Source: Sinorhizobium sojae CCBAU 05684
GTDB lineage: Bacteria > Pseudomonadota > Alphaproteobacteria > Rhizobiales > Rhizobiaceae
Assembly (NCBI RefSeq): GCF_002288525.1
Contig: NZ_CP023067.1
Coordinates: forward strand, 2,614,501 to 2,678,500
Direction: 5' to 3'
DNA length: 64,000 nt
Within the stretch, counting starts at the first letter, position 1; each line of letters opens with the position of its first letter. The position numbers and the translations under genes were made by a program. Shown one piece after another: positions 10,391-19,998 of the stretch. The notes under the pieces are model-generated. The model saw only the letters and a program-made list of their open reading frames with translations. It was not told the origin of the DNA and did not search any database.

Positions 10391-10626
10391 TGCCGCACGA
10401 ACAGAAGACCATCTACGATTTGAGGGGGCTGAAATGCCCCCTTCCCGTTTTGAAGACGCGCAAACGCATGGAATCGCTTGCGCCGGGCGCCCTGATCGAG
10501 ATCGAGACGACCGATCCCCTGGCAGTCATCGACATCCCGCATTTCTGCAACGAGGACGGACACCGGCTCGAAGAGGCAACCCCCGTAGCGGGCGGCCATC
10601 GCTTTCTTATTCGGAAGAAGGCTTAG
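10390..10626 (+). CDS. tusA: TusA/SirA-like sulfur-carrier family protein
   Basis: A 78-residue TusA-family protein with the family signature LRGLKCPLPVLKTRK, in which the Cys before PLP carries persulfide sulfur in TusA. It probably relays sulfur for tRNA thiolation or another thio-transfer route. The ATG at 10390 overlaps the stop of the L,D-transpeptidase gene in TGATG, showing translational coupling between two functionally unrelated genes. Whether it is the true TusA or a paralogue cannot be told here. Confidence 0.85.
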   Translation: MPHEQKTIYDLRGLKCPLPVLKTRKRMESLAPGALIEIETTDPLAVIDIPHFCNEDGHRLEEATPVAGGHRFLIRKKA

Positions 10627-10642
10627 GCGCATCGGGCCCCGG

Positions 10643-10680
10643 TTTTCAGCTCCGCGCGTCTTATCAGACGCGCGAAATCA
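10643..10680. terminator. Hairpin between convergent tusA-like and CobW-type genes
   Basis: A perfect 9-bp stem (CGCGCGTCT, 10653-10661, with AGACGCGCG, 10666-10674) and a 4-base loop. The arms match the CGCGTCT/AGACGCG module of RIME elements found elsewhere in the window, so this may be a RIME fragment serving as a bidirectional terminator. Confidence 0.5.
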
Positions 10681-10689
10681 GGAAAGGCT

Positions 10690-11853
10690 CTAGAAGCGCA
10701 TGCCGGGCACTGCAAGGGGATTTTCGGCGAGCGCCTGGGCATCCGCCTGATCGACACGCGGCTTGCCCGTGAATGCATCAAAGAGGTCGCGGACGAAGGC
10801 CTCCTCGAGCCCTTTGGTGATCAGCACCATGCGCGTGCGCCGGTCGGCGGGATCGGGCCAGGCGGGCAGGCGCTCCGGCGCGTGGAAGACGGTCTGGACG
10901 CCGTGCAGCACCACCGGCCGCTCCGGATTGTCCGCGACCGCGACGATCGCCTTCATCCGCAACAGCTTCTCGCCATGAGCCGAGCGCAGGAGATCGATGA
11001 ACATCTCCAGCGCCATCGGCTCGATCGGCCGGTCGTGGAGAATACTGAAGGAGCGGATGTCGGAGCCGTGGCGGTTGACGTCATGGTGGTGATGGCGGTG
11101 CCCATTCTCATCAAGATCGTGACGATGGCCGTGATCATGATTGTGGTGATGCTCGTGGGCGTGGTCGTGATCTGCGTCGGCTTCGTCCTGCAGCCAGCGG
11201 CCGACATCAGCCGTTTTGGTCGATGGATCGTAAAGGCCGCAGGCGAACAGATCGGCCCGGGCTGCCGCTTCCGTATCGCCGTCGATGATGGGCGCGCGCG
11301 GATTGAGTTTCCTCAGGATGGCCGAAAGCGCGCTGACCTGCTTGCCTTTCGCAAGCCCCGTCTTGGCTATGACGAGACGATCGGCGACGGCAACCTGCTT
11401 CGTGGCTTCCACGTGGCCGGCAATCGTCGGCTCGCCATTGACCGCATCGACGACGGTCACCACGCCGTCAAGCCGGTAATTCTGCGCGAGCACGGGATTG
11501 CCGAGAACGGATTGCAGCACCGGCGCCGGATCGGCAAGCCCCGTGGTTTCGATCACGACGCGCTTCAGCGGCCTGATACGTCCGGTCTGCATCCGGTCCA
11601 CGAGGTCGGCGAGGGTGTCGACGAGTTCGCCACGCACGGTGCAGCAGAGGCAGCCGTCGGAAAGCTCGATGACGCCGTCGCTTGACGCTTCGACCAGAAG
11701 ATGGTCGATCGCCACATCCCCGAACTCGTTGATGATCACGGCCGTGTCGGTGAGTTCCGGATCCTTCAGCAGACGGTTGAGAAGGGTCGTCTTGCCCGCC
11801 CCAAGAAAGCCGGTCAGGATCGATACCGGCACAACCGGCAATGGACCGTTCAT
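10690..11853 (-). CDS. CobW-family (COG0523) GTPase, probable metal chaperone
   Basis: A 387-residue G3E GTPase. The N-terminal domain has the P-loop GFLGAGKTT, the INEFGD segment, the metal-binding CLCC motif near residue 70 and ETTGLADP. A long His/Asp-rich loop follows at about residues 228-262, with runs such as DHDHAHEHHHNHDHGHRH. The CobW C-terminal domain covers the rest. This arrangement is typical of zinc- or cobalt-related metallochaperones of COG0523. It is not in a cobalamin cluster here, so the metal is unresolved. It follows the D,D-carboxypeptidase gene by 24 bases and may be cotranscribed with it. Start supported by AAGGGAG. Confidence 0.88.
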   Translation of the reverse strand: MNGPLPVVPVSILTGFLGAGKTTLLNRLLKDPELTDTAVIINEFGDVAIDHLLVEASSDGVIELSDGCLCCTVRGELVDTLADLVDRMQTGRIRPLKRVVIETTGLADPAPVLQSVLGNPVLAQNYRLDGVVTVVDAVNGEPTIAGHVEATKQVAVADRLVIAKTGLAKGKQVSALSAILRKLNPRAPIIDGDTEAAARADLFACGLYDPSTKTADVGRWLQDEADADHDHAHEHHHNHDHGHRHDLDENGHRHHHHDVNRHGSDIRSFSILHDRPIEPMALEMFIDLLRSAHGEKLLRMKAIVAVADNPERPVVLHGVQTVFHAPERLPAWPDPADRRTRMVLITKGLEEAFVRDLFDAFTGKPRVDQADAQALAENPLAVPGMRF

Positions 11854-11877
11854 GGCAAACTCCCTTATGGAAACTGT

Positions 11878-12972
11878 TCAGAAGCTCGGACGCGGAACGG
11901 GGACCGGCACATTGGCGATATCGCCCTGCCCGACAACATCGCTGCCGCCCCTCTCCTTGCTGCCCGGAATAAGCCCGGCGAATACAAGCTTCAGCGGACG
12001 GTTGATCTCGTGAATATAGGGCGAGAGCAGCTTCTGCCGGCCGGCCTCGTCGCGGCCTTCGCTGCGAATCTTCGCCGCCTCCTTGGAGCAGATCTCCTTG
12101 CTGACGTCGACGACCGCGTCGCGCGTCCCGCCGTAGGGAGCAATCGCGGTGAGCGAGGGTTTGCCGCCGCCGCTTGTCGTCAGCGCCATCTGCAACAGGC
12201 GGGCGGACTCGTCGGCGCGGGCGCCGAGACTGTCCGCGCCGAGCACGACCGAGATTACGCTACGGCCGTTCCTCCTGGCCGAGGACACCTGATTGAAGCC
12301 CGATGCGCAGATGAATCCGGTCTTCATGCCGTCCGCTCCGTCGAAGCGGCCGATCAGCATGTTGTAATTCGCATAGTCCTTCTTGCCGGTGGTGATGCCT
12401 TCCAGGGCGAAATAGGAGGCATATTCGGGGAATTCCCGCCTCAGCGTGATCGCCAGCACCGCCAGGTCGCGGGCTGTTGTGTACTGGCCCTTGCCGGGCA
12501 GGCCGTTAGGGTTGATGAAATGCGACGATGTCATGCCGATTCGGCGCGCCTCGGCGTTCATTCGGTCGATGAAGGCGGATTCCGACCCCCCGACCGTCTC
12601 GGCGATCGCCACGGCAACGTCGTTCGCCGATTTCACGAGCATCATCTTCAGCGCGCTGTCGAGCGTCATCGCCTGGCCGGGCTTGTAGAACATCTTGCTC
12701 GGCGGCTCGGACGCGGCATTCTTCGACATGACCACCGGGCTTTCCAGCGTCAGCTGCCCCGCCTTGATCGCACGAAAGGTCGTATAGGCCGTCATCAGCT
12801 TGGTCAGTGACGCCGGGTACCATTTCTGGAACATGTCCTCGTGCTCGAAGACTTTCAGCGTGTTGACGTCGACGACGAGCCGCGGATTGGCAAGGGACGG
12901 CAGGGTCGTGGTCGCAAGGACCGCGCAGGCGGTCGCAAGGGCGGCCGCCGCCCTTATGCTGTTGCGCATCAT
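11878..12972 (-). CDS. D-alanyl-D-alanine carboxypeptidase (penicillin-binding protein, S11)
   Basis: A periplasmic PBP5-like D,D-carboxypeptidase that trims the terminal D-Ala of peptidoglycan stem peptides. All three active-site motifs are present: SLTK in YPASLTKLM, SAN in VKSANDV, and KTG in MKTGF. The chosen start gives a Sec signal peptide (residues 1-28, ending SLAN); in-frame codons continue upstream to 13092 but lack signal-peptide character. No strong ribosome site is visible, so the start is uncertain by a few codons. About 364 residues. Confidence 0.9.
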   Translation of the reverse strand: MMRNSIRAAAALATACAVLATTTLPSLANPRLVVDVNTLKVFEHEDMFQKWYPASLTKLMTAYTTFRAIKAGQLTLESPVVMSKNAASEPPSKMFYKPGQAMTLDSALKMMLVKSANDVAVAIAETVGGSESAFIDRMNAEARRIGMTSSHFINPNGLPGKGQYTTARDLAVLAITLRREFPEYASYFALEGITTGKKDYANYNMLIGRFDGADGMKTGFICASGFNQVSSARRNGRSVISVVLGADSLGARADESARLLQMALTTSGGGKPSLTAIAPYGGTRDAVVDVSKEICSKEAAKIRSEGRDEAGRQKLLSPYIHEINRPLKLVFAGLIPGSKERGGSDVVGQGDIANVPVPVPRPSF

Positions 12973-13118
12973 GAATCGAGCATTCGCCAAGATCTCAGAC
13001 CTCGAAATTCCGGAGTTGCCTCGTATTGTGCCGCTATTTAGCCTATATGGCCAGGACATGGCAAAGCCCAGTGATTTGGCTGCCGCGTTCATCCACCGAA
13101 GACCGACAGGGATACATC

Positions 13119-14282
13119 ATGCCGATTTTGAACCGCGCCGCCGAACTCCAGAGCGAAGTGACCGAATGGCGGCGCCACCTGCACAGGAACCCGGAGCTTC
13201 TGTTCGCGGTGGAAAATACGGCAGCCTTCGTCGAAAGGAAACTCAAGGAATTCGGCATTGACGAGATCGTGACCGGCCTCGGCCGCACCGGCGTCGTCGG
13301 GCTCATTCGCGGCAATCTCGGCACCGGCCGCACCATCGGCCTCAGGGCCGACATGGATGCCCTACCGATCGCCGAGACGAGCGGCCAGCCCTGGGCCTCG
13401 ACCACGCCTGGCAAGATGCATGCCTGCGGCCATGATGGCCACACGGCCATGCTGCTCGGTGCGGCGAAATACCTTGCCGAGACGCGCAATTTCGCCGGCA
13501 ATGTCGCCGTAATCTTTCAGCCGGCGGAGGAAGGCGGTGGCGGCGGCAACGAGATGGTGAAGGATGGCCTCATGGAACGCTTCGGCATCGAAGAGGTCTA
13601 CGGCATGCACAACATGCCAGGCATGCCGGTCGGCCATTTCGGAAGCCGCGTCGGCCCGATCATGGCCTCCACCGACGAGTTCTCGATCACCATCAAGGGC
13701 CGCGGCGGCCATGCAGCCCAGCCGCACAAGACCGTCGACCCGATCGCGATCGGCGCGCAGATCGTCAACGCGCTGCAGACGATCGCCTCGCGAATGGTCG
13801 ATCCGCTCGCCCCGATTGTCGTCTCCGTCACCAAATTCAATGCCGGCTTCGCCCATAACGTCATTCCCGAACAGGCCGTGCTTGCCGGCACCGTCCGGGC
13901 GCTCACGCCGGAAGTGCGCGACACGGGCGAGGCGCGGATCCGCCAGATCGCCGAAAGCCTCGCCGGCGCCTATGGTGCCACCGCCGAGGTGTGGTACGGG
14001 CGCAACTATCCGGTCACCGTCAATCACGCGGACGAGACCGCCCATGCGCTTGCTGCGGCAGCGACGATCGCCGGCGACGGCAAGGTCGATGCCGCGCTCG
14101 ACCCGATGATGGGCGGCGAAGACTTCTCCTATATGCTGCTTGCCCGGCCGGGTGCCTTCATCTTCATCGGCAATGGCGAGACGGCCGGACTCCATCATCC
14201 CGCTTATGATTTCAACGACGAGGTGATTCCGCACGGGATTTCCTACTGGGTGAAGCTCGCCGAAGCGCGACTTGCCGCCTGA
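13119..14282 (+). CDS. M20-family amidohydrolase (hippurate/N-acyl-amino-acid hydrolase type)
   Basis: A 387-residue metallopeptidase of the M20D group. Metal-ligand segments are visible: RADMDALP, CGHDGHTAML, PAEEGGGGG and YGMHNMPG, with the dimerisation domain in the middle (RGGHAAQPH). Members cleave N-acyl amino acids, hippurate or indole-acetyl conjugates; the substrate is not predictable. The start at 13119 follows AGGGA; longer in-frame starts at 13026 lack support. It is followed 20 bases later by an Lrp-type regulator on the same strand, which may respond to the amino acid released. Confidence 0.9.
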   Translation: MPILNRAAELQSEVTEWRRHLHRNPELLFAVENTAAFVERKLKEFGIDEIVTGLGRTGVVGLIRGNLGTGRTIGLRADMDALPIAETSGQPWASTTPGKMHACGHDGHTAMLLGAAKYLAETRNFAGNVAVIFQPAEEGGGGGNEMVKDGLMERFGIEEVYGMHNMPGMPVGHFGSRVGPIMASTDEFSITIKGRGGHAAQPHKTVDPIAIGAQIVNALQTIASRMVDPLAPIVVSVTKFNAGFAHNVIPEQAVLAGTVRALTPEVRDTGEARIRQIAESLAGAYGATAEVWYGRNYPVTVNHADETAHALAAAATIAGDGKVDAALDPMMGGEDFSYMLLARPGAFIFIGNGETAGLHHPAYDFNDEVIPHGISYWVKLAEARLAA

Positions 14283-14302
14283 CGAACGCAGGGAGGGCGG
14301 CA

Positions 14303-14767
14303 ATGCATCAGATCGACAAAACCGACCGCAGAATTCTGCAGATCCTGCAGGCGGACGGCCGCATCACCAATCTCGAGCTGGCCGACCGCATCGGCCTCTC
14401 TCCGACCGCGACCAGCGAACGCCTGCGGCGGCTGCTGAAGGAAGGCTATGTCTGCGGCTTCGGAGCGCGCCTCGATCCGCACAAGCTCGGCTTCGGGCTC
14501 CTCGTCTTCATCGAGGTCATGCTCGACAAGACGACGCCGGAGGTCTTCGACCAGTTCACCGCCGCCATCAAGCAGGCGCCGGAAGTGCTGGAGTGTCATA
14601 TGGTGGCCGGCGGCTTCGACTATCTCGTCAAGACCCGTTTCGAGGACATGGCCGCCTACCGCAATTTCCTCGGCCAGGTGCTTTGGACGCTGCCGGGCGT
14701 AAAGGAGACCCGCACCTATGCGGTGATGGAAGAGATCAAGAATGACGGTCCGCTGCCGCTAATCTGA
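14303..14767 (+). CDS. Lrp/AsnC-family transcriptional regulator
   Basis: A 154-residue feast/famine regulator. The N-terminal winged helix-turn-helix begins with the typical DKTDRRILQILQADGRI and contains LSPTATSERLRRL; the C-terminal RAM ligand-binding domain follows (HMVAGGFDYLVK). A GGGAGG ribosome site precedes the ATG. Being just downstream of the M20 amidohydrolase it may control that gene in response to an amino acid. Confidence 0.93.
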   Translation: MHQIDKTDRRILQILQADGRITNLELADRIGLSPTATSERLRRLLKEGYVCGFGARLDPHKLGFGLLVFIEVMLDKTTPEVFDQFTAAIKQAPEVLECHMVAGGFDYLVKTRFEDMAAYRNFLGQVLWTLPGVKETRTYAVMEEIKNDGPLPLI

Positions 14768-14797
14768 TGACGGAAGCGGACCCTTGATCGCCGTCGA

Positions 14798-15841
14798 TTA
14801 TCCCTTGAGCGAGGCCATGTCGATCACGAAGCGGTAGCGCACGTCGCTCTTGATCACCCGCTCATAGGCCTCGTTGATCTCATCGATGTCGATCGTCTCG
14901 ATCTCCGAGACGATGCCGTGCTCGCCGCAGAAGTCGAGCATCTCCTGCGTTTCCTTGATCGAGCCGATCATCGAGCCGGAAATGCTGCGTCGGGCCGGCA
15001 CCAGCGAAAAGGCATGGAGCGGCACCGGATTTTCCGGGATGCCGACCAGCACGAAATCGCCGTCGACCTTCAGCAGGTTGAGGTAGGCGTTCCAGTCGAT
15101 CTCGGCGGCCACCGTGCAGATGATCAGGTCGAAACTGCCGGCAAGCGCCTGGAAAGTCTCCGGATCGTTCGTCGCGTAGTAGTGGTCGGCGCCGAGCTTT
15201 AGCCCATCCTCCTTCTTCGACAGGCTCTGGCTGAGGACGGTCACTTCCGCGCCCATCGCATGGGCGAGCTTGACGCCCATGTGGCCGAGACCGCCCATGC
15301 CGACGATCGCCACCTTCTTGCCAGGCCCCGCCTTCCAGTGGCGCAGCGGCGAATAGAGGGTGATGCCGGCACACAGAAGCGGTGCGGCCACGTCGAGCGG
15401 CAGGTTCTCCGGAATGGAGAGCACATAACCTTCCTTGACGACGATATGATCGGAATAGCCGCCCTGGGTCGGCGTTCCGTCCGCTTCGACGCCGTTATAG
15501 GTCGGCACGAGGCCGGGCAGGTATTGTTCGCGGTCGAGGTCGCGGGCTGCACAGGCGGTGCAAGAATCGACGAAGCAGCCGACGCCGACGCGGTCGCCGA
15601 TCTTGAATTTGCTGACCTTGGCGCCGACCACCCGTACGGTGCCGACAATTTCGTGGCCGGGCACCATGGGGAAGGTCGAATTGCCCCACTCGCCGCGGGC
15701 TTGATGGATGTCGGAATGGCAGACGCCGCAATATTCGACGTCGATAACCACGTCGTCTTCGCGCGGTTCGCGGCGCTCGAAGGTGAAAGGCGTGAGCGGC
15801 TTCGACGCATCGGTCGCCGCATATCCTCTTGCTATGGCCAT
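14798..15841 (-). CDS. NAD(P)-dependent alcohol dehydrogenase (cinnamyl-alcohol-dehydrogenase/YahK type)
   Basis: A 347-residue zinc medium-chain dehydrogenase. The catalytic zinc ligands are present (GVCHSDIH and GHEIVG), and the Rossmann motif is GMGGLGHMG near residue 186. The structural-zinc lobe is unusual: [10 protein letters not shown] followed by REQYLPG keeps only two of the four usual cysteines. Enzymes of this group reduce or oxidise aldehydes and primary alcohols with NADP(H). The start at 15841 has an AAGGA site. It is divergent from an AraC-type regulator, which is likely to control it. Confidence 0.9.
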   Translation of the reverse strand: MAIARGYAATDASKPLTPFTFERREPREDDVVIDVEYCGVCHSDIHQARGEWGNSTFPMVPGHEIVGTVRVVGAKVSKFKIGDRVGVGCFVDSCTACAARDLDREQYLPGLVPTYNGVEADGTPTQGGYSDHIVVKEGYVLSIPENLPLDVAAPLLCAGITLYSPLRHWKAGPGKKVAIVGMGGLGHMGVKLAHAMGAEVTVLSQSLSKKEDGLKLGADHYYATNDPETFQALAGSFDLIICTVAAEIDWNAYLNLLKVDGDFVLVGIPENPVPLHAFSLVPARRSISGSMIGSIKETQEMLDFCGEHGIVSEIETIDIDEINEAYERVIKSDVRYRFVIDMASLKG

Positions 15842-15979
15842 GGATGTGTCCTTGATGTTTCTTGGAGTGGGCGACCGGCTCGGGAGCGCGCGGTGCCTGT
15901 GGGAGGGCCGCCCGCGGCGGAGATGGACTGCGGGCGGCAAGTTGCACTATGCTGTCTCGGCCGCGGATTGGGGTAGCTT

Positions 15980-16009
15980 GATCCTGCAAGATTCTTGCAC
16001 GATCCTGCA
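15980..16009. promoter_or_regulatory. Direct repeats, probable AraC-type operator
   Basis: GATCCTGCA occurs at 15980-15988 and again at 16001-16009, a 21-base period equal to two helical turns, within the divergent promoter region of the alcohol dehydrogenase and the AraC-type regulator. AraC-family proteins bind direct repeats with this spacing, so it is a good operator candidate; the link is inference. Confidence 0.5.
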
Positions 16010-16101
16010 GGAATAGTCGTGGAACGCTGACGGAAGTTTGCTCAAACGGCTATCTGTTCTCCACCCCGCCTGCACCCAAGCCACTGGAAAGACCGCAGAA
16101 C

Positions 16102-17040
16102 ATGTCAGCCACGCATAAATCGCCACGCCAGGAGATGATCGGTATCATTGCCCGGACGGCTGTGGCGGATGGCCACTTTCCGACCTTCGTTCCGGGCCTC
16201 GCCGTTCATCGGTCGTCCAATGCCGCCGAGGTCAGTTGCGGTTCCTACGGGCCAGGTCTCGCCATCATCGTACAGGGTGCCAAGCGCCTGATGCTCGGCG
16301 AGGAAACGCTCACCTACGGCGCGTCTGACTATCTCGTTACATCGATCGATCTGCCGGTGTCCTGGCAGATCGTTGCGACGCCGGACGAACCGTATCTCAG
16401 CATGAGTTTTCGAATTGACGTGCGTAAGGTCGCAGAGCTCGTCGACAGGATAGACGATGCGCCGACACCCTTGCCAGCCTCGCCGCGCGGGATGACCGTC
16501 AACAAGCTGACGAGCGAGATGGAGGACGCGGCGCTGCGCCTGCTGCGCCTGCTCGACCGCCCCGAGGACTCGGCCGTCCTGCTGCCCCTCCTTGAACAGG
16601 AAGTCCTCTACCGGCTGCTGATCGGTCCCCATGGTGCCAAGCTGCGGCAGATGGCGACGGCGGAAAGCCATCCGCACCAGGTCGGCCGAGCCGTTGCCTG
16701 GTTGACGGAAAATTATGCCAGCCCTTTGCGCATCGAGGAACTCGCAGGCCGCGTGAACATGAGCGTCTCCTCGCTGCATCATCATTTCAAGGCGATCACG
16801 GCCATGAGCCCACTGCAATATCAAAAGCAGATTCGCCTGCAGGAAGCGCGACGGCTAATGTTGCAGGAACGCCTCGACGCCGGCGCTGCCGGCCACCGCG
16901 TCGGCTACGAGAGTCCGTCGCAGTTCAGCCGCGAATATGCCCGCCACTTCGGCGAGCCGCCTATGCGCGACATCGGCCGCGTCCGCCGCAGCCTCGTCCA
17001 CCGCCTGAACGGGGAAACGGAAATGCTGAGCGAGGGCTGA
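16102..17040 (+). CDS. AraC-family transcriptional regulator
   Basis: A 312-residue regulator with the AraC N-terminal type domain found in regulators next to alcohol dehydrogenases and oxidoreductases (about residues 20-180), then two helix-turn-helix segments at the C-terminus: IEELAGRVNMSVSSLHHHFK and the second around VGYESPSQFSREYARHFG. It is transcribed divergently from the alcohol dehydrogenase, and probable binding repeats lie between them. The effector is unknown. Confidence 0.92.
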   Translation: MSATHKSPRQEMIGIIARTAVADGHFPTFVPGLAVHRSSNAAEVSCGSYGPGLAIIVQGAKRLMLGEETLTYGASDYLVTSIDLPVSWQIVATPDEPYLSMSFRIDVRKVAELVDRIDDAPTPLPASPRGMTVNKLTSEMEDAALRLLRLLDRPEDSAVLLPLLEQEVLYRLLIGPHGAKLRQMATAESHPHQVGRAVAWLTENYASPLRIEELAGRVNMSVSSLHHHFKAITAMSPLQYQKQIRLQEARRLMLQERLDAGAAGHRVGYESPSQFSREYARHFGEPPMRDIGRVRRSLVHRLNGETEMLSEG

Positions 17041-17043
17041 TCC

Positions 17044-19971
17044 TCACCAGCCCTCCTCCAGCACCTTCGCCAGCATGTCGGCGAAGAAGTCGGCGCTCTC
17101 GCGGCTGAGGCAGAGCGGTGGCTTGATCTTGAGCACGTTCAGATGATCGCCGGTCGGCTGCATGATGACGCCGAGGTCGAGCAGGCGGTCGCAGATGGCT
17201 GCCGTCTCTTCGGTTGCGGGCTCGAGCGTCTCCCGGTCGCGGACGAATTCGACGCCGAGATACAGCCCCATGCCGTGCACGGCGCCAACGAGCGGAAAAC
17301 GGTCCGTAAGTGCCTGGAGCCGTGCCTTGAGATGGTCGCCGACCATGCGGGCGTTTTCCTGCAGCGCCTCATCGTGAAGGATGTCGAGAACGGTCATGCC
17401 CACGACGCAACCGACCGGACTGCCGCCGGAGGAGGAGAAGAAATAGCCCTCCTTCTCCAAGGCCTCTGTGATTTCGCGCCGGGTGATCACGGCGCCGAGC
17501 GGATGGCCGTTGCCCATGCCCTTGGCGACGGTGATGATGTCCGGAACCACGCCCTGTTCCTCGAAGCCCCAGAAATAGTGCCCGAGGCGTCCATAGCCGA
17601 CCTGCACCTCGTCGGCGATCGTGACGCCGCCGCGCGCCCGGACCATGGCATAGGCCGCCTCCAGATATCCGGGCGGCAGCGGAATGCCGCCGGCATTGCC
17701 GTATACGGTTTCGGAGATGAACCCGGCGAGCTTTTGCCCTTTGTCATCCAGTTCGCTGAGCTTGGCCGAGACTGTCGCGACATAGTCGCCGGTCGATCCG
17801 GCACCGCGAAACGGGCCGCGATAGGTGTTGGGCGAAACGACGGGATGCACCCAGCCGGGCCGTGTGGTCAGCGCCTCCGGATTGTCGGCGATCGAAGTCG
17901 ACACCGCGTCGCTCGCGACCGTCCAGCCATGATAGGCTTCGAGCAGCGAAAGCATGTTGCGCGCGCCGGAAGCGGCCCAGGCCAGACGGATGGCGAGATC
18001 GTTCGCCTCCGAGCCGCTGTTGACGAGGAAGACCGTGTCGAGCCCTTCCGGTGCCAGCCCCGCCAGCCGCTCGCAAAACTCCACGACCGCCGCGTAGTGG
18101 AAACGGGAATTGGTGTTGAGCAGCGACCATTGCCGCCCGATGGCGGCCGAGAGGCGCGGATGCCCGTGGCCTACGATGGTGACGTTGTTGACCATATCCA
18201 GATAGGCGCGCCCCTCGACGTCGAAGAGATGCTCCTTCCAGCCGCGCTCGATCTCGGGCGGCTTGCGGTAGTAGTTCTTCTGCGGCCGCGCGAAATGGCG
18301 CCGGCGCCTCTCGAAAAGCCCGGCCGCATCCGGCAAGGGTGCATTACAATCGAACCCAAGAAGTGCGGCCGGCGACGGGCAGAGCCGGCGCCAGGCTTCC
18401 GCCTGATGCGCCGTCGCAAAGGCTGGCGGGTCGAGATCCGCCACCGTTGAGAGCTGGACGCGCATGAAGCCGAGCGCCGAAGGATCGCCAAAGGTCGTGC
18501 CGATGCGGGTACCGGCCTCGATCGTATCGCTGCCGATATCCGCCGGATCAACGCCGAGAAGATGGAGATGCAGCCGCTCGTCCGAAAGCACCAGCCGGCC
18601 TTGGCGCTCCACGACCCGGCCGGCAAAGGGCGCGTGAACCGCCGTCTGCCCGGGCAGGCAAAGGTCGACGCCGAGCGCCGAGGTCCGCGGCGCCTGAGCC
18701 TGAAGCAGCCGCGTCTCCGTCAGCCGGTATTCGCCGTAGCGCGTGGCGGCAGCGCCCGCCGCGCGCGCAGCCGACTGCAGGAGAAGCGCTTCGGTATCCT
18801 CGTATTGCCAGCGGTCGGCGGGAAGATGCGGCCCGAGAAGCGAGAGATCGACGATGCCGACATGTTCCGGATCGATATCCGGCAGCAGGCGGGTCTCCAT
18901 GGCAGGAATGGTCTTTGTCTCTTCCCTCCCGACGGCCCGGTGGATCGCTTCGTCCATGAGCTCGAACGGAACCGACACGGCCACGTTGAAGATTTCGCGC
19001 TCGTGGGCGGCATTGCCCCGGACATAGGCATTGTCCGGATCGATCCCAAGCTGCTGCGCGGAGCTTGCGACCAGCACGCCGGCCCTCGCCACGATCAGCG
19101 GCCAGAGTGCCTTGAGCTCGGCGTCCGTCAGCGGGCAGGCGGCGTGGAAGGCGTCCACCGCCGGAAGGATTGCGAAAGGATCGCCATCCGCATGATGCAA
19201 AAGCGATGTGCAGGAAACCGCAAGCTCCGCAACCACCCAGCCTTTCATCACGTCGCCGAAATCGATGACGCCCTCCGGGATGAGGCGGCCGCTCCCGTCG
19301 GCACGGCTGACGACATTGTCGTCGGTGACGTCCTGGTGGATCGCCTGCACGCGCAGCTGCGACATCAGCGGCTGCAGCCGCCGCATGGCGCCGACCATCG
19401 CCTCGGCTATGCGCTTGCGCAATTCCCCGTCCGTCATGGCCGAAAGCAGGTGCAGCGCCACCGGCCCCGCCCTTCTCAGGTCCCATTGCAGCTCCCGCTC
19501 GAGGCCTGGATGATCGAAGTCCTGCATCGCAACCGCCAGCCGTCCGGCGGTGTCGCCAAGCGCGGCCACGCTCTCCACGGCCAGGTGCTTGCGGCCCGTC
19601 AGCGGCTTGCCGTCGAGAAAGGTCAGGAGCCGGACCTGATAGGCCTCGTTGCCGCCAGTGACGGCGACGATCTCCTCGCCGGCGCTTGACGGCACCACGC
19701 TCGGTACTTTCGGTGCGCCCGCCTTCCCGCCCACGTGACGCAAGGCCGCGTTCTGCGCCTCGAGCTCGACACGTGCATATTCCGCCCTCGCGATCTTCAG
19801 GACAAAGCGCGCCTCGGCGGTATCGACGCGGTAGTTCCGGTCCTGCTGGCTGCCAAGCTCCACCACTTCACCGGAGAGCCCGTAATGTTCCGACAGGATC
19901 GCGCTTGCCTCTTCGGCGGACACTTGCGGGCGCGCGAGCTCTGTGCGGCGCTTCAGCGATTCCTCTTCCAT
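17044..19971 (-). CDS. Fusion: aminoglycoside-phosphotransferase-like kinase + M23/lipoyl-like domain + class III aminotransferase
   Basis: A 975-residue three-part protein. Residues about 25-330 form an APH-type kinase with the catalytic HQDVTDDN and the metal-binding VIDFGD. About 430-520 resembles the barrel-sandwich M23/lipoyl fold (PGQTAVHAPFAGRV) without visible metallopeptidase His ligands. About 565-972 is a fold-type I class III PLP enzyme with NSGSEAND, DEVQVGYGR and the PLP lysine in VAKGMGNG. The PLP part looks like the AGXT2L group, whose animal members are phospho-lyases; the kinase part looks like hydroxylysine kinase. A linked kinase then phospho-lyase acting on an amino alcohol is inferred. 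It follows hutC by 27 bases on the same strand. Confidence 0.85.
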   Translation of the reverse strand: MEEESLKRRTELARPQVSAEEASAILSEHYGLSGEVVELGSQQDRNYRVDTAEARFVLKIARAEYARVELEAQNAALRHVGGKAGAPKVPSVVPSSAGEEIVAVTGGNEAYQVRLLTFLDGKPLTGRKHLAVESVAALGDTAGRLAVAMQDFDHPGLERELQWDLRRAGPVALHLLSAMTDGELRKRIAEAMVGAMRRLQPLMSQLRVQAIHQDVTDDNVVSRADGSGRLIPEGVIDFGDVMKGWVVAELAVSCTSLLHHADGDPFAILPAVDAFHAACPLTDAELKALWPLIVARAGVLVASSAQQLGIDPDNAYVRGNAAHEREIFNVAVSVPFELMDEAIHRAVGREETKTIPAMETRLLPDIDPEHVGIVDLSLLGPHLPADRWQYEDTEALLLQSAARAAGAAATRYGEYRLTETRLLQAQAPRTSALGVDLCLPGQTAVHAPFAGRVVERQGRLVLSDERLHLHLLGVDPADIGSDTIEAGTRIGTTFGDPSALGFMRVQLSTVADLDPPAFATAHQAEAWRRLCPSPAALLGFDCNAPLPDAAGLFERRRRHFARPQKNYYRKPPEIERGWKEHLFDVEGRAYLDMVNNVTIVGHGHPRLSAAIGRQWSLLNTNSRFHYAAVVEFCERLAGLAPEGLDTVFLVNSGSEANDLAIRLAWAASGARNMLSLLEAYHGWTVASDAVSTSIADNPEALTTRPGWVHPVVSPNTYRGPFRGAGSTGDYVATVSAKLSELDDKGQKLAGFISETVYGNAGGIPLPPGYLEAAYAMVRARGGVTIADEVQVGYGRLGHYFWGFEEQGVVPDIITVAKGMGNGHPLGAVITRREITEALEKEGYFFSSSGGSPVGCVVGMTVLDILHDEALQENARMVGDHLKARLQALTDRFPLVGAVHGMGLYLGVEFVRDRETLEPATEETAAICDRLLDLGVIMQPTGDHLNVLKIKPPLCLSRESADFFADMLAKVLEEGW

Positions 19972-19998
19972 TGTTCGTTCCCGTATTTTCGCGCGGTT

